The notes beneath the pieces are model-generated. The model was not told where the DNA came from and did not search any database. It worked only from the letters and a program-made list of their open reading frames with translations. Of a DNA stretch of 64,000 nucleotides, positions 45,961 to 53,882 are shown one piece after another. Every line of letters starts with the position of its first letter. Position 1 is the stretch's first letter. Origin of the DNA: an uncultured Sulfitobacter sp. (GTDB taxonomy: Bacteria; Pseudomonadota; Alphaproteobacteria; Rhodobacterales; Rhodobacteraceae); the NCBI GenBank assembly GCA_947501805.1, contig CANMXJ010000016.1:1-64000 (forward strand), read 5' to 3'. The position numbers were made by a program, and so were the translations under genes.

Positions 45961-47103
45961 ATGTTTTCCTTTATCAGTCCCCAAGAGATCCACTTTGGCC
46001 GGGGTCAGAGCCAAAAAACAGCAGCATTGGCCGCAACCTTCGGTACCTCTGTTCTGTTGGTTCATGGCTCAAGTGTGGCTCGCGCGCAGTGGCTGATAGA
46101 TGCTTGTCGCTCGGCGGGTCTGACGACCGAAATGATCAGTTGTGCAAATGAGCCCAGCTTGCCCGATATTCAACGCGCGCTGCGCCAGTTGAATGGGGTC
46201 TCTCCGGATATTGTTATCGGGCTTGGCGGCGGCTCCGTCCTCGATTTTGCCAAAGCTCTGGCAGCGTTGATCCCCTGTAACGGCGATCCAATGACCTACC
46301 TCGAAGTGGTTGGGGACGGGTGCCCCTTAGATCACCCCCCCCTGCCGATGATCGCCTTGCCCACAACGGCTGGTACCGGTGCGGAAGTCACTAAAAATGC
46401 AGTCATCTTGGTGCCTGATCAGGGCATAAAAGTAAGTCTGCGCGACCCGCGGATGGTGCCGAACATTGCCATCGTTGACGCATCACTCATGCAGGGCGCA
46501 CCGAAACAGGTGGCCCTTGCGGCCGGGCTCGACGCGGTTACCCAAGTGATTGAGCCGTATCTGTCGATCAAAGCCAATCCGATGACCGACGCCTTGTGCC
46601 ATGCAGCCATTTCAAAGGGTCTAAGCGCGCTGAGAGATTTGGTGGAAAACGACACGCCTGAAGCGTGGGATAGCCTGGCTTGGGTCAGCACATGTGGCGG
46701 CTTGGCCTTAGCGAACGCGGGCCTTGGGGCCGTGCATGGTTTCGCAGGCGTGATCGGCGGAGAAACCAATGCTCCCCATGGCGCAATTTGCGGCGCACTG
46801 CTTCCTGCTGTCCTTGAATCCCACCTACGCAAAGCGGAGGAACATACGGAAGTATCTGCTCGCTTGCATTGGGTCTTGCATCAAGTCGACACCTATTTTG
46901 CACAGGGTGAAAAAGGGGTGGGTATTGCTGCGCTGCGGAGCTGGTCCCGGAAAATGGGTCTTCCGGGCTTGGAAGGGCTGGGGTTATCCTTGGCAGACTC
47001 TTCTAAAGTTGCCGAAGCCGCGTCTAAAGCATCATCTATGACCGGAAATCCTTTCGTTCTTTCACAACGTGAACTTCTGGAGATCCTACATTCTGCGAAG
47101 TGA
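45961..47103 (+). CDS. Iron-containing alcohol dehydrogenase (polyol or lactaldehyde type)
   Basis: 380 aa. Group III Fe-ADH: NAD-binding GLGGGSVLDFAKALA, PTTAGTGAEVTKNAV, the metal-binding stretch starting VDASLMQGAP with Asp, HGFAGVIGG and NAPHGAICG with His residues. Coupled to glpK. Candidates are glycerol or 1,3-propanediol dehydrogenase, or a reductase for an aldehyde formed from glycerol; the sequence does not decide. Last gene of the glp segment. Confidence 0.82.
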   Translation: MFSFISPQEIHFGRGQSQKTAALAATFGTSVLLVHGSSVARAQWLIDACRSAGLTTEMISCANEPSLPDIQRALRQLNGVSPDIVIGLGGGSVLDFAKALAALIPCNGDPMTYLEVVGDGCPLDHPPLPMIALPTTAGTGAEVTKNAVILVPDQGIKVSLRDPRMVPNIAIVDASLMQGAPKQVALAAGLDAVTQVIEPYLSIKANPMTDALCHAAISKGLSALRDLVENDTPEAWDSLAWVSTCGGLALANAGLGAVHGFAGVIGGETNAPHGAICGALLPAVLESHLRKAEEHTEVSARLHWVLHQVDTYFAQGEKGVGIAALRSWSRKMGLPGLEGLGLSLADSSKVAEAASKASSMTGNPFVLSQRELLEILHSAK

Positions 47104-47958
47104 GGGATCCAAACGTTGTATTGAGTTTCCTATGCCGCTGCTGATTGGATCTTCAAAGACCCAGCGCTCCACGTTTCTTCCTATCGAAATCAGAACAGGC
47201 GTTAATATTGCCAATTCTGTAGATGGCCCGGCCTGCGGTTCGTCGCGAGACAGAGTTGCTTTCTGGGGCGGTCGATCAATTGCTTAAGTTTAATTAAGTC
47301 TAGATGAAACAATTGCCTGATTTGGATTTCCGCACTTAAACGAATCCATTATTGCCAGTCAAATTTCTCTCAGCCAACAGAGGCCTCAAGACACCACACA
47401 AGTCACGAAAGGTGGCTTTGCAAAATGCAGAGCGGCACTCAGTTCTTGCCACGAACCCCGTTCTTGGGTTGCAAACGCGAAATTGGTGCAGGCGCAGCGA
47501 ACGACCACAACGTCCGCAACCTGTGAGTTCGCCGGAATGGCATCGCTGCGTTTTGCATTAAAGGCCGGTTCTCCGGCCGCAAGGCAGCGTGGATGATTAT
47601 GCTCCTGCCGCATTTTTTGCGCTGCGAGCGCGCGCAGCGAGGAATTCAAACTTACAGTATGGGCTCTTTGCGGCCATTAAATCAATCGCAGCATTCGTGC
47701 GATACCAACTCGCTTCCACCTGCAAGGACGGCCCAAAGCCGCCATCCACCCAGTAGAAAATCGCTGCGCTGCGGCATATCTGAAGTAGCCATTGGTTGCT
47801 GATAAAAAAACCTTCGATTTGTCACGCATCACTCCCCGCTTTACCCTCCGTGCCTTATCAGCCAATCTAGCCATGGAAAGTGCCCGTCTTTCAGATCTCT
47901 GGCACAGCAACCGTTCGAGGTGACCCGGTAGTTGGACTTGAACCAAGGAGTTTTTTCT
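47104..47958. other. Gene-poor transition into the defence-like island
   Basis: Only short ORFs without family character. A GGCCGG-TTCT-CCGGCC hairpin lies at about 47562-47577. Base composition becomes visibly more A/T-rich toward the right end, marking the edge of the accessory island. No transposase remnant recognised. Confidence 0.45.
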
Positions 47959-48819
47959 TTGTCAATCAGACCCATGAACAAGAGAAGCCCCAAAGACTTG
48001 CCTTCGAACAGAGAACTACCTTCCAAGCGCCATGGTAGGTTCTTAGAATTTGTGGATGAGACGCCTTTTGTACTCTTAGGCATTATGGTTCTGGGCGCAT
48101 ACGTTGGTCTTGTAGCGCTGGTTAGCTTTGTTGAGTTTGTCGCGCTCATCGGTTTCGAGCTAAATTTGGTGAAAGGGGCAAATGGCTGGTGGGATATCCT
48201 GTATTTCAATTTTATGACTATTTTAACTGTTGGTTACGGAGACCTCTCACCGCTGGGATTTGGCAAAGTCCTGTCTTCTCTTTTGGCACTTGCCGGCGTT
48301 GGTCTTTTTGCAGGCGGGGTATCTCTTCTAACCATAAAGGCATTGAGGCCATCGGCGCATACAATAGTTTTTTCGAAGTACGCTTACTACTGCAAAAGAG
48401 AGCAAAGATTTTTGATAATTTTCTTAAATACAAGCGTTGCCCGGTTGGAAAGCTGCACGATAAGCTCGTACTTCAAGCTTGGACGAGACTGGTCGGTGAA
48501 GCCAGCAATTGCGTCGCCATTCCTTACAAAGGCAGTGCAAACCTTCTTCATAGATGAGCACCCGATGGCTGACATTTCTGAAAGACTTACGGATGGCGAT
48601 TGCCTTCGAGTATGCGTAGCTGGAAATTTACTTGGCTCTGAAGTGGCGGAAACTGCCCAGTACAAGCCAGACGAGATCATAATAATTGAGAACCGTGATC
48701 TATTGGCATCCCATGAACCCTTCTGGCACCCAGATTTCAAGGACGAAGAGTTTGCTAAGATGTTTCACTATCGACCAGCCGGTGCCAAGTCTCTTCAAGA
48801 GCAGTTTGGATTGCGTTGA
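47959..48819 (+). CDS. Two-TM potassium channel, KirBac-like
   Basis: About 286 aa. Membrane segment 1 (FVLLGIMVLGAYVGLVALVSF), pore helix and filter FMTILTVGYGDLS (TVGYGD), segment 2 (VLSSLLALAGVGLFAGGVSLL), then a ~160-residue cytoplasmic part. That part shows a Kir-like order: IIFLNTSVARLESCTISSYFKLG followed by VQTFFIDEHPMADISERL, comparable with the bacterial Kir HEIDExSPL stretch. TTG 47959 is preferred (AAGGAG 8 nt upstream); ATG 47974 is possible. Codon use is AT-rich relative to the glp genes. Convergent with the RT gene. A regulated K+ leak could kill the cell; that is inference. Confidence 0.72.
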   Translation: MSIRPMNKRSPKDLPSNRELPSKRHGRFLEFVDETPFVLLGIMVLGAYVGLVALVSFVEFVALIGFELNLVKGANGWWDILYFNFMTILTVGYGDLSPLGFGKVLSSLLALAGVGLFAGGVSLLTIKALRPSAHTIVFSKYAYYCKREQRFLIIFLNTSVARLESCTISSYFKLGRDWSVKPAIASPFLTKAVQTFFIDEHPMADISERLTDGDCLRVCVAGNLLGSEVAETAQYKPDEIIIIENRDLLASHEPFWHPDFKDEEFAKMFHYRPAGAKSLQEQFGLR

Positions 48820-48923
48820 TTGCGCCATCTCACCATACAGAAAATTCGTTGTGATGGTGTCAAACAGATCTGACTGGAGTGGCAACGGCCCGAAAGGTCC
48901 GCTTCCGTCCTAAGTATGGATAA

Positions 48924-50384
48924 TTAACCCAATGCAGCCTTTGCTGCCGGAGCACAAATGCTTTGCAGAATGATGCTGTCTGGACTTTGCCGTTCGATCA
49001 TATCCACTGAAGATTCTTGGAGTCTTGCAGACACACCAAGTCCGGTCAGAACCTTGCTTTGCTTTCGGATTAACATAAGAAAATTCGCCCGAGCACCGGC
49101 ATAAGGGCGTGCCAGAAAGTCACTTCGTATCTTCAAGAACATCTCTTTTGGATTATCTGCCACGGCAATAAGGTACACCAGTTGTTTGTCAGATAAGGTA
49201 GAGATAATTTCTGGATTATTCTCGGCGGTCTCGAAAATGAAGTTTTTTTCGAAAGTTCCAGCGGCGGCCCCTAACCTAAATACATAACCCAAGGTAGCAC
49301 GGAAGATGGTGTCCAAACGAATTGGATTACCCCTTCCATGCCATGCAAGAGCTGCTCGAAGCTTGCTCCTAAACTTCTTCAGGTTTCGATCACCAATGGC
49401 TGAAAGCACGTCGAGACCTCGGAAACGTGCTAATTCATCTCGTGTGTAAATCTTGGTTTTATGAGCATTTAGATTGAGGCCTTCTGGGAGGAGAAGCCTT
49501 GAAGCTTTATGGATGGCATCCTCTAGAATTTTTTTGTTTGGCCCAAAGATCATCATGTCGTCGGCCCAACGGACATAGAGCAAGCCATGATTTTGGCAAT
49601 ACGCATCAAATTCATCGTCAAAATTTTGCAAGTAATAATGCGATAAGAAGCGAGAGCCATCCGTAATAATTTCTTGCGGAATGCCTTTGGATGAGCGGCT
49701 GTAACCTTTTGTGCGTCTATCCCAAAGCCCAAGGAAAACTTCTAACAACTCAATAACATCTTTCGTTCCACGGGGCATATCCTTCCGTAGCCTTTCAATC
49801 AGGCGCGGGATTTCAATGGTATCATAAAAGTTTGCAACATCTGTCGTCGCTACAAAAGCGCCACTTGAAGCAGAGTCAGTCAACTCACGAATGAGTTGAG
49901 TGAATCCCAGAAACTCGCCAAACCACATGTCATTTGAAAAAGTTCCGGATGTGTATTCGTCTTGAAAGTCAGCGGCTTCCTCATTTTCAATCGGCATTTC
50001 CGAAGGGATGGATGCGACGCTGATGGGTATCGAGCGAAAGCCACCAAAAATACGGGGCTTCTTCTTCAATACCCTCTCACCGATATGGCCACAAAGGTGA
50101 TAGTAGACGGCCATGTCCTCTTTCGAAAGGATTGGTACAAAACGCGTCACTCCATTGCCTTTCTCACCGCCCAAATAACCATGGACAACTTCAGGGACGT
50201 AGCTTCGTCTCGCTAGACGTGCATTGTATTCCTTTACAAAATGACTGGCCTTTCCAAGATCAGATCTTTCTACTATCGGCACCTGACCATCCAATAGTTG
50301 TCGCCAGACGCTTTGAGTAAGACTCGTCTCCAATCGAAATTTTTTCACCCACTGCCCCAAAAAATCAAAAAATAGCTGCTGCAC
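48924..50384 (-). CDS. Reverse transcriptase of Abi/UG (DRT-like) type
   Basis: 486 aa. RT palm motifs are in order: FVATTDVANFYDTI (Asp 182), SSKGIPQEI (GIPQ 234-237), LLYVRWADDMMIFG (catalytic WADD 273-276, in place of the usual YADD), then LNLNAHKTKIYTRDE. The C-terminal ~170 residues are helical with no endonuclease, maturase or integrase domain. That, the missing msr/msd structure and the GIPQ spacing point to the Abi/UG defence RTs rather than group II introns or classical retrons; subclass unresolved. Start GTG 50384 has no clear SD. AT-rich, unlike its neighbours. Convergent with the channel gene. Confidence 0.8.
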   Translation of the reverse strand: MQQLFFDFLGQWVKKFRLETSLTQSVWRQLLDGQVPIVERSDLGKASHFVKEYNARLARRSYVPEVVHGYLGGEKGNGVTRFVPILSKEDMAVYYHLCGHIGERVLKKKPRIFGGFRSIPISVASIPSEMPIENEEAADFQDEYTSGTFSNDMWFGEFLGFTQLIRELTDSASSGAFVATTDVANFYDTIEIPRLIERLRKDMPRGTKDVIELLEVFLGLWDRRTKGYSRSSKGIPQEIITDGSRFLSHYYLQNFDDEFDAYCQNHGLLYVRWADDMMIFGPNKKILEDAIHKASRLLLPEGLNLNAHKTKIYTRDELARFRGLDVLSAIGDRNLKKFRSKLRAALAWHGRGNPIRLDTIFRATLGYVFRLGAAAGTFEKNFIFETAENNPEIISTLSDKQLVYLIAVADNPKEMFLKIRSDFLARPYAGARANFLMLIRKQSKVLTGLGVSARLQESSVDMIERQSPDSIILQSICAPAAKAALG

Positions 50385-50419
50385 AAGACAGACATGAAAT
50401 TTTTAAGAAATGAAAGTTC

Positions 50420-50605
50420 TCACTCTCGCCAATAAATATCTTCTTCTGAGCCAGAGACGTCTACCCATGTCATACCGCCGTTGCCGAAGCGCAGCGAATG
50501 TCCGCTATCCGCCCACTCCTTGCAGAAACGGTGGCTCCTGGGCGAAGTGCCGCGGCCTTGGCAGCGGCCACCATAGTATGTTACAAAACCTCGGACCAAA
50601 TACAA
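50420..50605 (-). CDS. Possible small ORF upstream of the reverse transcriptase
   Basis: Up to 61 aa from TTG, or 17 aa from an internal ATG (MTWVDVSGSEEDIYWRE). Same strand as the RT gene and 35 nt upstream. The C-terminal end looks protein-like (acidic, Trp-containing), the N-terminal half less so. It lies where small accessory ORFs or non-coding RNAs of RT defence systems occur. Could equally be untranslated leader RNA. Confidence 0.3.
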   Translation of the reverse strand: MYLVRGFVTYYGGRCQGRGTSPRSHRFCKEWADSGHSLRFGNGGMTWVDVSGSEEDIYWRE

Positions 50606-50619
50606 ATCTGTCTGAGGTT
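50587..50619. promoter_or_regulatory. AbiEi operator inverted repeat
   Basis: AACCTCGGAC (50587-50596) and GTCTGAGGTT (50610-50619) match in 9 of 10 positions of inverted symmetry, just before the abiEi start. AbiEi antitoxins are known to repress their promoter by binding such repeats. Confidence 0.6.
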
Positions 50620-50627
50620 ATCTATCA

Positions 50628-51245
50628 ATGCCACACGACCTGACACAGAGGCAGCGCCTCCTTGAATACCTGAAATCCTATGCGCCGGCACGCGCACGGG
50701 ATCTTGAGGATGTTGGCGTCTCAGCGGCAGCAATCTCGCGCTCAGTGCAGTCCGGTGAAATCCTTCGTCTAGGCCGAGGGCTTTACGGCCTGCCCGACAG
50801 CGTTCCCAATACGCATGAAACCCTTATCGAAGTGGCCAAGCGGGCACCAAAGGCCGTCATCTGCCTGACGTCGGCTCTGGCATTTCATGGCCTGACCGAT
50901 CAACTGCCGCGGCGCGTCTGGATCGCCATCGGTGCCAAGGACTGGGAGCCCAAGATCACATATCCCAAGATCCGAGCAGTCCGGTTCCGTGAACCGTATT
51001 TCTCCGACGGCGTCGAGGAGCACCAGCTGGGTGGAACCACGATTAAGATGTACACAATTCCGAAGACGCTCGCCGACGCGTTCCGGAACCAACGCCTCGT
51101 TGATCGGTCGGTCGCCATCGAGGCTCTCAAGGCCGCGATCGAACAGCGTAAGGCGACGCCTTCAGCCATTGCCGAGGCTGCGCGGACCTACGGTGCCTGG
51201 AACCAAATGCGCCCCTACCTCGAAGCCGTGACGTCGAATGGCTGA
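50628..51245 (+). CDS. abiEi: Type IV antitoxin AbiEi
   Basis: 205 aa. N-terminal winged helix (LLEYLKSYAPARARDLEDVGVSAAAISRSVQSGEILRLGRGLYGLPD) binds the operator; C-terminal domain with HGLTDQLPRRVWIAIG carries the antitoxin function, as in the AbiEi/Rv2827c family. Its end overlaps abiEii by 8 nt (ATGGCTGA). Abortive phage-infection module. Confidence 0.9.
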   Translation: MPHDLTQRQRLLEYLKSYAPARARDLEDVGVSAAAISRSVQSGEILRLGRGLYGLPDSVPNTHETLIEVAKRAPKAVICLTSALAFHGLTDQLPRRVWIAIGAKDWEPKITYPKIRAVRFREPYFSDGVEEHQLGGTTIKMYTIPKTLADAFRNQRLVDRSVAIEALKAAIEQRKATPSAIAEAARTYGAWNQMRPYLEAVTSNG

Positions 51246-52104
51246 CCAGCCCAAGAACATCGCCGCATCGGTGCGCCAGAGACTGCTGAACCTCGCGCGC
51301 GCGGAGGGGCAGGCCTTCGACGTGGTGTTGGTCGCATTCGGACTGGAGCGACTCATCTACCGCCTGTCGGTGTCGGCACACCGCGATCGCTTCGTGTTGA
51401 AGGGCGGCATGCTCGTCACCCTTTGGACGAAGGATAGGGGCCGGTTTACCCGAGACATCGACTTCCTGTCGTTCGGGGCCGAAGACGAGGCGACCCTCAA
51501 GAAGACCATCACGGAGATCCTTGCGATCAACGTAGACGATGGCCTCGTCTTCGACGGTGCCAGTCTTACGGCAGCCCCGATCAGGGAAGATCAGGTCTAC
51601 GGCGGCATGCGCCTGAAAACTACTGCCTTTCTCGAAAAGACGAAGATTCCGATCACAATCGATGTCGGGTTCGGAGATGCGCTCGGAAACCCGGACTACA
51701 CACTCGACTATGACTCCCTGCTCGACTTTCCCTCGGCATCGGTGCGCGCCTACTCCCCCGAGACGGTCATCGCGGAGAAATTTCAGGCGGTTGTTGCGCT
51801 CGGCGTCATCAATGGTCGAATGAAGGATTACTACGACCTATGGGCGTTGCCAAAAGCCGTGGATCTCGATCTGGACGATCTGCAGGCCAGCATCGAAAAG
51901 ACTTTTGAGCGGCGTCAGACGGCGGTGCCAAAGGAGCGACCGACAGGGCTGTCCCAAGAATTCGCCACCGATGCAACAAAGTCCGCACAATGGCGCGCCT
52001 ATTCCGAGGCGACCGAGATCGAGGATCTGAGCCTCGGACAGGTCGTCGATGATATCTGGACCACGCTGGAGCCCATCTGCACCCGTGTCATTGGTGTGAC
52101 TTAA
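51238..52104 (+). CDS. abiEii: Type IV toxin AbiEii, nucleotidyltransferase
   Basis: 288 aa. AbiEii/DUF1814 fold: FVLKGGMLVTLW, followed by RFTRDIDFLSFG with the DxD-type catalytic acidic pair, and TVIAEKFQAVVALGVINGRMKDYYDLW with the second acidic/Lys motif of the family. These enzymes modify RNA 3' ends with nucleotides and halt growth. Translationally coupled to abiEi. All core residues look intact. Confidence 0.9.
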   Translation: MADQPKNIAASVRQRLLNLARAEGQAFDVVLVAFGLERLIYRLSVSAHRDRFVLKGGMLVTLWTKDRGRFTRDIDFLSFGAEDEATLKKTITEILAINVDDGLVFDGASLTAAPIREDQVYGGMRLKTTAFLEKTKIPITIDVGFGDALGNPDYTLDYDSLLDFPSASVRAYSPETVIAEKFQAVVALGVINGRMKDYYDLWALPKAVDLDLDDLQASIEKTFERRQTAVPKERPTGLSQEFATDATKSAQWRAYSEATEIEDLSLGQVVDDIWTTLEPICTRVIGVT

Positions 52105-52165
52105 GGGAGCCGATCTCAGCTTGTGCCTTCGATCACGGCCGGAGCACTGCACTACGACAGGACTA

Positions 52166-52194
52166 TGAGTTATAGAAATCCATTCTATAACTCA
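52166..52194. terminator. 12-bp palindrome between convergent genes
   Basis: TGAGTTATAGAA-atcca-TTCTATAACTCA, perfect 12-bp arms with 5-nt loop, between the convergent ends of abiEii and scpB. Likely a bidirectional hairpin, although no T-run follows; a protein-binding site is the alternative. Confidence 0.5.
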
Positions 52195-52239
52195 CGGCAG
52201 CCCCGAATTTGAGCGATAGAACTGGGTGCGGGGACTCCA

Positions 52240-52833
52240 TCACGTCTCTGTCAATCCCGCATCCGCCAATTGCTCACGATCCGGAAGATCTTGAAGCGTC
52301 TCCAGATCAAAGGTCACAAGGAACTTGTCGGTCGTCACGTAGGTATAGGGCGCACCGCGCCTAGGGGATCGAGGACCCGTCCCGATCAAACCCTGCGCGT
52401 GCAATCGCCCGATCAAGTCGCGACTGATCTCCTTGCCGAAGATGTCCTTCAACCCATCCCGTGTGATCGGTTGGTGATAGGCAATGGCGGCCAGCACCGC
52501 GACATCGAATTCGCGCAGATCGAGGTCCTGATCGCCGATACCCGCGGCCGTCCGGATCGCGGGCGCATAGGCCGGTCGCGTCCGCATCATCCAACCGCCG
52601 GCCACCTGCGCGACTTCGAAGGACCGTCCTTCCAGATCAGCAATCAGGTCCTCGACCAACAAGTCGACCGAGGTCCCCTGCCCCACAACGCGGGCCAGAT
52701 CTGCGTGCGGCACCGGCGAGGCGGAGGCGAAGAGCACGGCTTCGATCCGGCGCATCCATTCGCGCCAGCGCAAATCTTGCGGCAGGTCCTCGAGCCCGCG
52801 GTCAAGCTCCGTTTCAGTATGATCCTTCGCCAT
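52240..52833 (-). CDS. ScpB-family SMC-complex subunit (plasmid)
   Basis: 197 aa. ScpB wHTH repeats are visible: MRRIEAVLFASASPVPHADLARVVGQG, then LDLREFDVAVLAAIAYHQPITRDGLKDIFGKEISRDLIGRLHAQGLI and RRGAPYTYVTTDKFLVTF. Chromosomal ScpB works with ScpA and SMC in condensation; here no scpA or smc is nearby. Starts right next to the DUF1403 gene stop and shares its transcript. Partition or replicon-maintenance role is inferred. Confidence 0.82.
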   Translation of the reverse strand: MAKDHTETELDRGLEDLPQDLRWREWMRRIEAVLFASASPVPHADLARVVGQGTSVDLLVEDLIADLEGRSFEVAQVAGGWMMRTRPAYAPAIRTAAGIGDQDLDLREFDVAVLAAIAYHQPITRDGLKDIFGKEISRDLIGRLHAQGLIGTGPRSPRRGAPYTYVTTDKFLVTFDLETLQDLPDREQLADAGLTET

Positions 52834-52835
52834 CG

Positions 52836-53726
52836 TCAGACCCCGTAGAGCCGGAAAGTGTCGCGCCCGGTCAGCTCCCGCACGACACCGAGTTCTACCA
52901 ACCTGTCGCAGAACCGGCGCGCGGCCCGACCGGAGCGAAGCGAGGTCAGCGACGTTGGCGCCACAGCATCCCGGCTCAGAAACAACGCCACCGCCCCGTC
53001 GGCGCCCCTCGCCCGGAGCTTGGGGGCAACCTCTTTCAGGCGAGTGGCTCGGCGAGACAGGTTTCCTGCCTCACGCACTACTTCGGCCGCGGCCGCCGAG
53101 ATCGCCCGATGGCAGGCCAACCGTAGGTCCGCATCGGTCTTCCGCAGATCAGCCCGCCTAAGACCAAGCGCGAAGAGCGGCAGGACATGGCTCCACCCGA
53201 GCGCTTGTGCCAATGCCGCGTCTGCTAGGATCAACCCCACGGTGAAATCACGGGGCCGATCCGCGAGAACCGCCTGCAGCACGGCCGCAGCCCGAGGGAT
53301 CGGCGTCCCCTGCCCTTCATCCAACCAGCAGGCAATTTGCTCTGCGCCGATCCGGGGCAATGCGCGGCACAGCACCTTCACTGAGATCGGCCGCTCCACC
53401 GCACGTCGCCAAGAGAGATAGGTCTCGCCCGCGGGACCCGGTTTATCGCCGGGCTGCAGAAACGCCACCGCATCGCGTAACTCTGCAGCCCGTTCTGGCC
53501 GCCCCTGATGCGTCACGCAGGCCTCTGCCGCGCGCAACGCCAACCGCGCCCGCAACAAGCTCTGGGGCACGTCATCCCGGCTCACCACAAGATGCAGGTG
53601 GCTGAGCGCCGCCCCTGACAAAAACGCCACATCTTCGGGGGTTTCAGCCCGCATGGAGGTGACCCAACCCGGGAGTTTGGGTACGTTGATTGGGTCGTCC
53701 AAGATGGTATTCGACTGATAGGTCAT
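52836..53726 (-). CDS. DUF1403 family protein
   Basis: 296 aa; no known function. An alanine/arginine-rich helical protein (LRARLALRAAEACVTHQGRPERAAELRDAVAFL, then ARRFCDRLVELGVVRELTGRDTFRLYGV, a possible wHTH end). Recognised from memory as DUF1403, a family found on rhizobial and roseobacter plasmids beside ScpB and a recombinase. Immediately upstream of scpB (2-nt gap) and divergent from the recombinase gene. Confidence 0.75.
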   Translation of the reverse strand: MTYQSNTILDDPINVPKLPGWVTSMRAETPEDVAFLSGAALSHLHLVVSRDDVPQSLLRARLALRAAEACVTHQGRPERAAELRDAVAFLQPGDKPGPAGETYLSWRRAVERPISVKVLCRALPRIGAEQIACWLDEGQGTPIPRAAAVLQAVLADRPRDFTVGLILADAALAQALGWSHVLPLFALGLRRADLRKTDADLRLACHRAISAAAAEVVREAGNLSRRATRLKEVAPKLRARGADGAVALFLSRDAVAPTSLTSLRSGRAARRFCDRLVELGVVRELTGRDTFRLYGV

Positions 53727-53802
53727 GCCACAACACTATCCCGCTACGGCGCTTTCCGCCACAATATATTGCTATAACCGCCCCACCCTGCGGGTCTCTG
53801 CT

Positions 53803-53831
53803 ATGTCCAATAAGTTTGCATTATCGGACAT
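53803..53831. other. Candidate recombination core site
   Basis: ATGTCCAATAA (53803-53813) and TTATCGGACAT (53821-53831) are inverted arms matching at 10 of 11 positions with a 7-nt spacer GTTTGCA. This 11-7-11 layout is that of Xer/Cre-type core sites. It lies between the divergent DUF1403 and recombinase genes. A promoter operator is the alternative reading. Confidence 0.5.
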
Positions 53832-53882
53832 TGCGAGATATGCTGAAAACCAGTTTAATTACATCACTGGATTCACGGGAAA

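Noticed and set aside
47386-47649. 87-aa minus ORF in the island edge
   Set aside because: Looks like decayed or non-coding DNA; no SD and no family recognised.
48924-50384. RT as a group II intron or classical retron
   Set aside because: No maturase/endonuclease domain, no intron RNA ends and no msr/msd inverted repeats seen beside it.
47959-50384. K+ channel and RT as one operon
   Set aside because: They are convergent (channel on plus, RT on minus), so shared transcription is excluded even if function is linked.
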